From the NCBI GenBank assembly GCA_949128015.1, contig CASBRC010000182.1:1-7877 (forward strand): a stretch of DNA of 7,877 bases. The letters run 5' to 3'. Source of the DNA: Synechococcales cyanobacterium PMM_0003 (GTDB lineage: Bacteria; Cyanobacteriota; Cyanobacteriia; Pseudanabaenales; Pseudanabaenaceae). The position numbers were made by a program, and so were the translations under genes. This document shows positions 1-5,837 of this stretch, piece by piece (position 1 is the first letter of the stretch; the number at the start of each line of letters is the position of its first letter). Under the pieces are notes generated by a model. That model saw nothing but the letters and a program-made list of their open reading frames with translations, was not told the origin of the DNA and did not search any database.

Positions 1-1
1 C

Positions 2-7
2 TACAAT
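2..7 (+). promoter_or_regulatory. possible -10 box for the chorismate lyase gene
   Basis: TACAAT matches the sigma-70 type -10 consensus TATAAT at five of six positions. It would start transcription near base 13-14 and give a leader of about 30 bases before the ATG at 45. The -35 region lies outside the window, so this cannot be judged further. An AAGAG stretch at 31-35, nine bases before the ATG, is a plausible weak ribosome binding site. Confidence 0.3.
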
Positions 8-44
8 AGAGGCATATGTTACGGATTGTTAAGAGAAATCTTGT

Positions 45-689
45 ATGACGATCTCATCTGCTCAAAGCATTCAATTTCCTCTAGCTCAACCTTTTAACGG
101 GAAAAGTTCCTCTAAGTGGAATCGCATCGAAGAACCCATGTGGCAGGGCAGCGAAGCTGATATTCGTAAGGGTTTGCCATTTAACCTGCTATCTCCAACA
201 TGGCAAATGTTTTTGATGGGTGACGGTGCGCCGACTAGACATTTACAGTTATTGACTCAATCGGATATCTCGGTTGAGGTACTCGCCATGACAAATATTG
301 GTGATGATGATGACAATGCACCCGCCGATATTTCATTGATTGCTGCGCCACGAATTCGTCGTCAGATCTTTTTGCGATCGCAACAAACAGGCGAAATTTT
401 TTCCCATGCCACATCTTGGTGGTCAGAAGCGGTGATGCAAAAATATTTAAAAGATCCATCTTTGCCGATCTGGGTCAGTCTCAATCAAAAATACACCGAG
501 CTTTATCGCGATCTCAAGGGTATTTATAAAGGGGCTTGTCCAAGTTTGACGGAAGCGTTTGGCTATCCTGAAATTGATACCTATTGGGGTAGACATTATT
601 TGTTATGGCATGGTGGCGAACCAATTACGATGATCTATGAAATTTATTCGCCTGCGATCGGCAAATATCTTGGCTCAAGCAGCTTGTAG
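45..689 (+). CDS. chorismate lyase-like protein (chorismate pyruvate-lyase, 4-hydroxybenzoate synthesis)
   Basis: The 214-residue protein resembles the cyanobacterial chorismate pyruvate-lyase family (DUF98 type, like Synechocystis Sll1797). That enzyme converts chorismate to 4-hydroxybenzoate and pyruvate, the first step toward the plastoquinone ring, in the cytoplasm. Visible family features are the block [20 protein letters not shown] (residues 50-69), RRQIFLRS (105-112) followed by HATSWW (121-126), WGRHYLLWH (181-189), and MIYEIYSP near the end with Glu199. Arg105/106 and Glu199 would correspond to the substrate-binding Arg and catalytic-site Glu of UbiC-like enzymes; this is inferred by position only. 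There is no signal peptide. An acidic run GDDDD (86-90) is probably a loop. The ATG at 45 has a plausible AAGAG site upstream. The gene is followed at once by a hairpin that includes the last base of its TAG stop. Recognition is by memory of the family, not by search. Confidence 0.82.
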   Translation: MTISSAQSIQFPLAQPFNGKSSSKWNRIEEPMWQGSEADIRKGLPFNLLSPTWQMFLMGDGAPTRHLQLLTQSDISVEVLAMTNIGDDDDNAPADISLIAAPRIRRQIFLRSQQTGEIFSHATSWWSEAVMQKYLKDPSLPIWVSLNQKYTELYRDLKGIYKGACPSLTEAFGYPEIDTYWGRHYLLWHGGEPITMIYEIYSPAIGKYLGSSSL

Positions 690-719
690 CAACAAAATAC
701 GCTCTGCGTGTTTTGTTGC
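689..719. repeat. 14-bp hairpin, first of three consecutive
   Basis: Bases 689-702 pair with 706-719 around a TCT triloop. Thirteen pairs are Watson-Crick and one is G-T (698/710). The stem begins at the last base of the chorismate lyase stop codon. No T tract follows, so by itself it is not a canonical terminator on the plus strand. Read on the minus strand, its centre (ACGCAGAGCGT) differs by one base from the centre of the next hairpin. Confidence 0.75.
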
Positions 720-720
720 C

Positions 721-752
721 AAGAAAGACACGCAAAGCGTGTCTTTCTTTTT
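721..752 (+). terminator. perfect 13-bp hairpin with T tract, probable terminator
   Basis: Bases 721-733 pair perfectly with 737-749 around an AAA loop, and the T run 748-752 continues past the stem. The A-rich left arm, GC-rich apex and trailing T run give the shape of a rho-independent terminator for the upstream chorismate lyase gene. The central GC-AAA-GC is a mini-hairpin type known to be unusually stable in DNA. Intrinsic terminators are not well characterised in many cyanobacteria, so termination is inferred. Confidence 0.55.
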
Positions 753-761
753 GCAGCGCAA

Positions 762-780
762 AGCGCGATATAATCGCGCT
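762..780 (+). promoter_or_regulatory. 8-bp palindrome containing a TATAAT -10 box upstream of coaD
   Basis: AGCGCGAT (762-769) pairs perfectly with ATCGCGCT (773-780) around an ATA loop, and the sequence TATAAT (769-774) sits across the apex. A start near 781 would leave about 12 bases before GTG 794 or 21 before TTG 803. I see no good -35 hexamer 16-18 bases upstream, where the terminator T tract lies. GCGC at 756-759 can pair alternatively with 763-766 around AAA. Promoter function is a guess from the hexamer. Confidence 0.35.
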
Positions 781-793
781 CTGTAGCGATTTG

Positions 794-1282
794 GTGACTG
801 CATTGATTGCCATTTATCCTGGTAGTTTCGATCCGATTACCTTTGGACATCTTGATATTATTAAGCGCGGTAGTCATTTATTCGATCGCGTGATTGTTGC
901 CGTTTTACGCAATCCGAATAAAAATCCTCTATTTACAATGGAAGAGAGGATGCTCCAGATCCTTGAGGCGACTCAGCACTTAAATAATGTAGATGTGGAT
1001 ACTTTTACAGGATTAACTGTCACCTATGCCCATCTCAAGCATGCACAGGTTCTGATCAGGGGATTACGCGCAGTCTCTGATTTTGAGTTGGAATTGCAGA
1101 TGGCGCATACCAATAAGACTTTGGCAAATGATATTGAGACAGTTTTTTTATCTACTTCCAATGAATTTAGTTTTTTGAGTAGTAGCGTGGTGCGTGAAAT
1201 TGCTCGTTTTGGTGGTGAGATCGGGCATTTAGTCACACCAGAAGTTGCGATCGCCCTAAGACAAAAATTTCAGATGCAATAA
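794..1282 (+). CDS. coaD: phosphopantetheine adenylyltransferase
   Basis: CoaD transfers AMP from ATP to 4'-phosphopantetheine, giving dephospho-CoA and pyrophosphate; it is the penultimate step of coenzyme A synthesis and acts in the cytoplasm. The nucleotidyltransferase fold is clear: the nucleotide-binding motif [12 protein letters not shown] (residues 8-19, catalytic-type His19), the [17 protein letters not shown] block that recognises the pantetheine substrate, and the C-terminal [15 protein letters not shown] (ISSS-type) motif. At 162 residues it matches the family length of about 160. The start is uncertain. GTG 794 is reported, but TTG 803 would give the more usual N-terminus (M-I-A-I-Y-P-G). 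The open frame runs back to TTG 713, but that extension would translate hairpins and lacks family resemblance. No strong ribosome binding site is visible for either start. The gene is in the same orientation as its neighbours, with 85 bases to the next start. Confidence 0.95.
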   Translation: MTALIAIYPGSFDPITFGHLDIIKRGSHLFDRVIVAVLRNPNKNPLFTMEERMLQILEATQHLNNVDVDTFTGLTVTYAHLKHAQVLIRGLRAVSDFELELQMAHTNKTLANDIETVFLSTSNEFSFLSSSVVREIARFGGEIGHLVTPEVAIALRQKFQMQ

Positions 1283-1336
1283 AGAATAAGATAGACTAAG
1301 GAGCTAATTCGCGTTTGTGTGCGTCAAGAACATCAG

Positions 1337-1356
1337 TCAAACTTGATCAACCTTGA
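1337..1356. repeat. tandem TCAA-N2-TTGA half-palindromes just before the GerMN gene
   Basis: Two abutting 10-base units, 1337-1346 and 1347-1356, differ at one position. Each is itself an inverted repeat of TCAA and TTGA separated by two bases. The second unit runs into the GAGGAG ribosome binding site at 1355-1360. The layout would suit a repressor operator or an RNA fold that masks the ribosome binding site, but nothing in the sequence decides between these or excludes chance. Confidence 0.35.
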
Positions 1357-1360
1357 GGAG
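1355..1360 (+). promoter_or_regulatory. ribosome binding site GAGGAG of the GerMN gene
   Basis: GAGGAG is a strong Shine-Dalgarno sequence with seven bases to the ATG at 1368. It decides that start over the in-frame TTG at 1353, which lies inside the site. It is one of the strongest Shine-Dalgarno sequences in the window. Confidence 0.75.
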
Positions 1361-1367
1361 CGAAACT

Positions 1368-1979
1368 ATGAAAATTCCAATTTTAAGCAAAAGTACTTGG
1401 TTTGCACTAGCGGCGGCGGCGGTCGTTGGTGGATCTGGCGCAGCCGTTTTAGTTAACGGTACTTTTAACAACAATCAGCTAAATCCCCAATCATCAGCCC
1501 CAGCCAATCAAACCAATCAAGCCAACCAAGTAACCCAATCGCCTCCTGCGGCTAGAGCCGTAGATGGTCAGTTGGCAGTTTATTGGATTGAGTCTACTAA
1601 AAACAAACTGATTGCCGTACCGATCGCAGTTAAAGCTAACAACAATGACGAGGCGATATCTTCCGTGATCAATACGTTGATTGCCGAAAACCCTCCTGAA
1701 TCCGAACTTTATAGCGCCATTCCTGCCAATACAAAAGTTTTGAGCGCAGCGACAAAGAACAAAGAAATCCGCATTAATTTATCCAAAGATTTTACGAAAG
1801 GTGGTGGATCTGCATCGATGCAAGGACGAATTATTCAGGTTTTGTATACTGCAACTAGTCTAGAACCTGATGCTAAAGTCTATTTGTCTGTTGAAGGCAA
1901 ACCTTTAAAATATATTGGTGGTGAAGGACTAGAAGTGCCTCAACCGATGACCCGCAAAGATTTTGCGCTAGAGTTTTGA
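1368..1979 (+). CDS. GerMN domain-containing envelope protein
   Basis: This 203-residue protein has a hydrophobic N-terminal segment (about residues 11-29, WFALAAAAVVGGSGAAVLV) that is either a signal peptide or a membrane anchor. A low-complexity Asn/Gln/Pro/Ala linker (33-63) follows, then one GerMN domain (about 69-185). Family features in the domain are the opening strand QLAVYWIE, the helix EAISSVINTLIAENPP, the block YSAIPANTKVLSA, the strand IRINLSKDF and the stretch IIQVLYTATS. GerMN domains were named from the Bacillus germination protein GerM and occur in LpqB-like and many cyanobacterial cell-envelope proteins, where their role is mostly unknown. I infer that it faces the periplasm. 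I see no clear cleavage site or lipobox, so anchoring is as likely as secretion. It starts 85 bases after coaD, with its own strong ribosome binding site, and is followed by a strong palindrome. Confidence 0.82.
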   Translation: MKIPILSKSTWFALAAAAVVGGSGAAVLVNGTFNNNQLNPQSSAPANQTNQANQVTQSPPAARAVDGQLAVYWIESTKNKLIAVPIAVKANNNDEAISSVINTLIAENPPESELYSAIPANTKVLSAATKNKEIRINLSKDFTKGGGSASMQGRIIQVLYTATSLEPDAKVYLSVEGKPLKYIGGEGLEVPQPMTRKDFALEF

Positions 1980-1985
1980 AATCCA

Positions 1986-2024
1986 TTTTTTAAATTAAGG
2001 CACAAAGCGCCTTAATTTAAAAAA
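1986..2024. repeat. perfect 16-bp palindrome between the GerMN and glycosidase genes
   Basis: Bases 1986-2001 pair perfectly with 2009-2024 around the 7-base loop ACAAAGC. It starts six bases after the GerMN stop and ends 19 bases before the glycosidase ATG. The polarity is the reverse of an intrinsic terminator: six T at the 5' foot and six A at the 3' foot, on both strands alike. It may act as an mRNA 3'-end stabiliser or processing site, or be a dispersed palindromic element. The CAAAGCG centre links it to the hairpins at 721-780. Confidence 0.7.
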
Positions 2025-2031
2025 GTACTAA

Positions 2032-2051
2032 TTATGTCGCCTTATGTCGCC
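2032..2051 (+). repeat. 10-bp perfect tandem duplication across the glycosidase start codon
   Basis: TTATGTCGCC occurs twice in a row (2032-2041 and 2042-2051), and each copy contains an ATG. The second (2044) opens the glycosidase. The first (2034) is in another frame and opens an overlapping 10-codon frame that stops at TGA 2064-2066, after the real start. I see no good Shine-Dalgarno sequence in front of either. Confidence 0.85.
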
Positions 2052-3609
2052 GATCAACTTACCTGATATTGATAGCCTAAGCCTAATTGAGCAAGTTTCT
2101 CAAATGGTAGTTGTGCGTACTTGTGGAATGCTGTACGACCATCAAATTCAGTATCCGCAATGGGAATTGTCAAATGAAAAGTTGCAAACTCTGATCGGCG
2201 AGTATGGAGTTGGCGGTGTGATTTTGCTTGGCGGTAGTGCGCCCGAAGTCGCCCTCAGAACTCAACAAATGCAATCATGGGCCGAAGTGCCATTATTGAT
2301 TGCCGCCGATATTGAAGAAGGCGTAGGACAGCGCTTTAGTGGTGCAACTTGGTTTCCGCCACCAATGGCTTTGCAGACTGTTGCCATGAAATACGCCGAA
2401 GCAATGGGGAAAATCACAGCGGAAGAGGCTTTAGCGATCGGTATAAATTGGCTACTTGCACCAATTGTTGATGTCAATAATAACCCTGATAATCCCGTAA
2501 TTAATGTGCGTGCGTTTGGAATTACCGCAGGCGAAGTGATGGGTGCAACACGGGGATTTATTGCAGGCGCAAAGCAATATCCTGTACTAACAACAGCCAA
2601 GCATTTTCCCGGTCATGGCGATACATCGGTGGATTCACATTTACAGACCCCTATGCTCCCTCACAATCGCCAAAGATTTGATAATGTCGAGTTTCCGCCT
2701 TTTATTAATGCGATCGCAGCGGGAGTCGATGCGGTTATGAGCGCTCATATTCTCGTCCCAGCCTTAGATCCCAAAAATATCGCTACGTTGTCGCATCACA
2801 TTATTACGGAGATTTTGCGAAACGAATTAGGCTTTGAGGGACTGATTACCACGGACGCGCTGATCATGTCAGGTATCGCAGATTTGGGTAGTCCTGAAGA
2901 GATTGCCGTGCAAGCTGTGAAGGCTGGTGTGGATATATTGATGATGCCAGTCGATCCGATCGCCACAATTGATGCAATTTGCAAAGCCGTGGAAACCAAA
3001 GAAATAGATCGCGATCGCATTCGCGCTTCGGTACAAAGAATTTGGGCTGCAAAACAAAAAGTTTGTGGTATTCCTCCCAATCTCAAGAAACTTGGTAATC
3101 CTAAAAACCTAGGAGTTGCCAAGGCGATTGCCACAAAATCAATTAATGTCTTTTCCTCGCTACCAGAACTAGAATCTGGCGATGCTCAAAGGCACTTAGA
3201 AGCAGATTATTTAAATTTAGTGATTGTGGATGATCCGCTCACTTGTGAAGAATTTCTAAATGTGCGAGCGCCTGCGATATTATTACCAAAAAACAAAGGC
3301 TATCAGCGTATTGTGGCAGACGGCTTGACATTAGAGAATTTAAAATGCGATCGCTTCTCGAAAATATTTATCCAAATCTTTAGTCGCGGCAATCCATTTC
3401 GCGGCAATACCAATCTGCATGAAAAAATTCAGATTTTAGTTACAGAATTAGTATTGGAGCATAAGTTGCAAGCAGTTGTTCTCTATGGTAGTCCTTATTC
3501 TCTAGATCGATTGTTGCCGATCCTGCCAATCCAGATGCCTTGGGGCTTTGCCTATAGCCAACAGCCAGAAGCCCAAGCCACAGTTTTACAAAAATTAGGG
3601 TTTGGATAA
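2044..3609 (+). CDS. glycoside hydrolase family 3 protein, NagZ-like beta-N-acetylhexosaminidase
   Basis: The N-terminal ~340 residues form a GH3 TIM-barrel domain. The loop KHFPGHGDTSVDSH (186-199) is the NagZ-type signature, in which Asp197 and His199 match the general acid/base dyad. Asp271 in LITTDALIMSG is the expected nucleophile. Other barrel blocks are GGVILLGG, PLLIAADIEEG and GINWLLAPIVDVN. NagZ enzymes remove GlcNAc from GlcNAc-anhydroMurNAc peptides during wall recycling. There is no signal peptide, so the protein is probably cytoplasmic. At 521 residues it is far longer than E. coli NagZ (about 341). Residues ~345-521 form an additional alpha/beta-looking domain containing repeated strand-like stretches (LNLVIVDD, IFIQIF, QAVVLYGS) that I cannot assign with confidence; longer GH3 proteins of this sort are usual in cyanobacteria. 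The start follows a duplicated decoy ATG. The methyltransferase gene begins seven bases after the stop, suggesting an operon. Confidence 0.88.
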   Translation: MSPINLPDIDSLSLIEQVSQMVVVRTCGMLYDHQIQYPQWELSNEKLQTLIGEYGVGGVILLGGSAPEVALRTQQMQSWAEVPLLIAADIEEGVGQRFSGATWFPPPMALQTVAMKYAEAMGKITAEEALAIGINWLLAPIVDVNNNPDNPVINVRAFGITAGEVMGATRGFIAGAKQYPVLTTAKHFPGHGDTSVDSHLQTPMLPHNRQRFDNVEFPPFINAIAAGVDAVMSAHILVPALDPKNIATLSHHIITEILRNELGFEGLITTDALIMSGIADLGSPEEIAVQAVKAGVDILMMPVDPIATIDAICKAVETKEIDRDRIRASVQRIWAAKQKVCGIPPNLKKLGNPKNLGVAKAIATKSINVFSSLPELESGDAQRHLEADYLNLVIVDDPLTCEEFLNVRAPAILLPKNKGYQRIVADGLTLENLKCDRFSKIFIQIFSRGNPFRGNTNLHEKIQILVTELVLEHKLQAVVLYGSPYSLDRLLPILPIQMPWGFAYSQQPEAQATVLQKLGFG

Positions 3610-3616
3610 GCCAAAT

Positions 3617-4276
3617 ATGGCGATTTTATATGGTAATTTTCTTCGGTTCATATTGATTGCAGCCATCACATCATCAACATTATGGGCTTGTGACTCTCTG
3701 TTGATTAATAATCCATCTCCACAAAGTAATCCATTAGAAATTACGCCACTCCCATCTGCTCCCCCCGTTGTCACAAAAGACATTGAGCCAGAGCGCACTC
3801 CCGATGCCCCCTATTTACAAACGCCTCAAGAAGTCGTATTGAAAATGCTCGAAATGGCAAAGGTGGGAAAAAATGATCTTGTTTACGATCTTGGTAGCGG
3901 TGATGGCAGAATCGTGATAGCGGCCGCCCAAAAGTTTGGAGCAAAGGCGATTGGTATTGAGATCGATCCTGAGTTAATTAGAGAGTCTGATCGGGAATCA
4001 AAATTGGCGATCGCAAAAACGCCAGAAATTCGCGATCGCATCAAATTTATTAAACAAGACCTTTTTAAAACAGATTTACGCAACGCAACCGTAATTACGC
4101 TATATCTTTCATCGCAGGCAAATCAACGGATAAGTTCTGAAATTCTACCCAAATTAAAATCAGGAACTCGAATTATTTCCCATGAATATGGTTTAGCAGA
4201 TTTACCTCCCAATCAAACTAAAAAAATCAAAGTTGGGGATCGTGAACATATAATTTATCTGTATATTTTAGATTAA
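3617..4276 (+). CDS. class I SAM-dependent methyltransferase with lipoprotein-like N-terminus (FAM173-like)
   Basis: The Rossmann methyltransferase core is clear: motif I VYDLGSGDGRIVIAAA (89-104), the acidic end of strand 2 in GIEID (Glu115), a motif-II-like DLFKTDLRNATVITLYLSSQ, and SGTRIISHEYGL. The preceding PYLQTPQEVVLKMLEMA and the overall pattern resemble the FAM173/ATPSCKMT group of protein-lysine methyltransferases, from memory. The substrate here is unknown. The first 25 residues (FILIAAITSSTLWAC) look like a lipoprotein signal with Cys25 as the lipidated residue, although Trp at -2 is atypical. A Pro/Ser-rich linker (31-65) follows. Export would separate the enzyme from cytosolic SAM, so the segment may instead be a membrane anchor. 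The start is ATG 3617, giving 219 residues; an in-frame TTG at 3602 would overlap the glycosidase by eight bases. The short gap suggests cotranscription with the glycosidase. Confidence 0.82.
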   Translation: MAILYGNFLRFILIAAITSSTLWACDSLLINNPSPQSNPLEITPLPSAPPVVTKDIEPERTPDAPYLQTPQEVVLKMLEMAKVGKNDLVYDLGSGDGRIVIAAAQKFGAKAIGIEIDPELIRESDRESKLAIAKTPEIRDRIKFIKQDLFKTDLRNATVITLYLSSQANQRISSEILPKLKSGTRIISHEYGLADLPPNQTKKIKVGDREHIIYLYILD

Positions 4277-4361
4277 TAAATTATTCTAAACATAGTATGA
4301 GACTTGCTTTGTGCTGTTTTTAATTGTTTTTTATGTTAATGTACTTGCACTCTTTTTCTAG

Positions 4362-5837
4362 TTGGTTTGTCAATTGAGAAACACGATATTTACTGAAATT
4401 GCTCTAGTCGCAATTTCTCTAATTACTACACTTCCTGCCCAAGCAAATAGCGATCGGCTTTGTCCCGCTCAATTACAAAAAGAGGTGGAAAAAGTCGCTC
4501 AATCTCCAAATTTAAAAGCATCGCGAGTTGGCGTATTTGTGCAAACCAATGAGTCTAACCCTCAAACATTAGCCAATCTTGATGGCGATCGCTATTTCAT
4601 ACCCGCCTCAAATGCCAAGCTATTTGTAACTGCGATCGCCTTAAAAACATTGGGTGCAGACTATCGCTTTGCCACCAGATTGATGTCTCACAATTTGCCT
4701 AATGCCAAGGGAGAAATAAAAAATGGATTATGGATAGTTGCTTCAGGTGATCCCAGCTTTAGCTCGGAAACTGGTTTAAAGTCACTAGTCACCCAACTCA
4801 AAAACAAAGGTGTAAAAAGGATTAATGGAGGGATTTGGGAGCTGACATCTCGTAAGGGTGCAGAAGTCTCAAGTAGTTGGGAGTGGACGGATTTGCAAGA
4901 ATATTATGCGGCGATCGCTTCCCCTTTTACGATTAATGGAAATTCTCTAAATTGGACAATTAGCCCCACTACAATTGGCAAATCTGCAATTTTTGAATGG
5001 GAGAGTCCCATATTGGCTAGTAATTGGCTCGTAGAGAATCAGTCGATTACGGTAAGTGCAGATTCTACTTATGATTTAAAAGTAGTCCGCCCCTATGGTC
5101 AAAAAAAGCTGATTATTACTGGACAAATACCTGAAAAATCAGAACCAGAACTTGGTGGCGTGGCAATTCCTAATCCTGAAGCTAATTTTTTAGAGCTATT
5201 ACGCCAAGAGTTAGCTGCACAGGGTATAGCCGTTTTATCAGCCTCATCTGATAAAACCTCAAAAAAACTCCCACCCATCCAAGATTTAGCGATCGCATTG
5301 TCACCGCCGCTTTCTGAATTAATTGTCACCACCAATAAAGATAGCAATAATCTTTATGCGGAACTACTGCTCAGAGCGTTAGGTGATCGTCTCCATGAAA
5401 CTACTCCCGATGACAGCGTACTGGGGGGGCTGATGGTGATTAACAAATATTTGCAATCTATCAATATTTCTCCTGCCAATGTATTACTAGCCGATGGCTC
5501 TGGACTATCACGCCGAAGTTTAACAACGCCTAACGCGATCGTTCAACTTTTGCGAAGTGTATCTAGCAATCGCAATTTTCGTAGATCTTTAGCGATCGCA
5601 AATGTCGATGGCACATTGACCAATCGATTTAAAAATACTTCCGCTCAAGGCTTAATCCAAGCGAAGACTGGCACACTAACAGGCACAATTGCTTTGTCAG
5701 GATATGCTCATCCTCACAACTATCGAGAAGTTATTTTCAGTATCATCATTAATAACAGTAATCTGCCTTCAAGGGAATTGCAGAAATATATCGATGCGAT
5801 CGCCTTACTATTAACCCGCCTTGAACCATGTACATGA
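4362..5837 (+). CDS. dacB: D-alanyl-D-alanine carboxypeptidase/endopeptidase, PBP4 (DacB) family
   Basis: This is a penicillin-binding protein of peptidase family S13. It removes the terminal D-Ala from peptidoglycan peptides or cuts peptide cross-links in the periplasm. All three active-site motifs are present: S-x-x-K as SNAK (Ser83, Lys86), S-x-N as SNN (328-330) and KTG (435-437). The family block ADGSGLSRR follows the SxN motif. A signal peptide is visible, with a hydrophobic core and a likely cleavage after LPAQA (residue 28). The 491-residue length is close to that of E. coli DacB (477). An in-frame TAG at 4359 limits the start. TTG 4362 is reported; TTG 4374 would shorten the protein by four residues and leave the signal peptide intact. 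No in-frame ATG or good ribosome binding site is seen. Its stop overlaps the next gene (ATGA at 5834-5837), suggesting translational coupling. Confidence 0.92.
   Translation: MVCQLRNTIFTEIALVAISLITTLPAQANSDRLCPAQLQKEVEKVAQSPNLKASRVGVFVQTNESNPQTLANLDGDRYFIPASNAKLFVTAIALKTLGADYRFATRLMSHNLPNAKGEIKNGLWIVASGDPSFSSETGLKSLVTQLKNKGVKRINGGIWELTSRKGAEVSSSWEWTDLQEYYAAIASPFTINGNSLNWTISPTTIGKSAIFEWESPILASNWLVENQSITVSADSTYDLKVVRPYGQKKLIITGQIPEKSEPELGGVAIPNPEANFLELLRQELAAQGIAVLSASSDKTSKKLPPIQDLAIALSPPLSELIVTTNKDSNNLYAELLLRALGDRLHETTPDDSVLGGLMVINKYLQSINISPANVLLADGSGLSRRSLTTPNAIVQLLRSVSSNRNFRRSLAIANVDGTLTNRFKNTSAQGLIQAKTGTLTGTIALSGYAHPHNYREVIFSIIINNSNLPSRELQKYIDAIALLLTRLEPCT

Noticed and set aside
86..700. 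A restriction, defence or mobile gene hidden in the left part
   Set aside because: The frame is well explained by the chorismate lyase family, and no other frame has coding character.
2262..3134. Several minus-strand frames opposite the glycosidase
   Set aside because: They are antisense shadows of a gene with clear catalytic motifs; none has a start signal or family resemblance.
4267..4290. AT-only inverted repeat over the methyltransferase stop as a terminator
   Set aside because: The 11-bp stem has a mismatch, a 2-base loop and almost no G+C, so it is too weak to claim.
4300..4361. Promoter for the PBP4 gene in the 85-base spacer
   Set aside because: TTGCTT at 4304 and TATGTT at 4332 are about 22 bases apart, and no other pairing was convincing.
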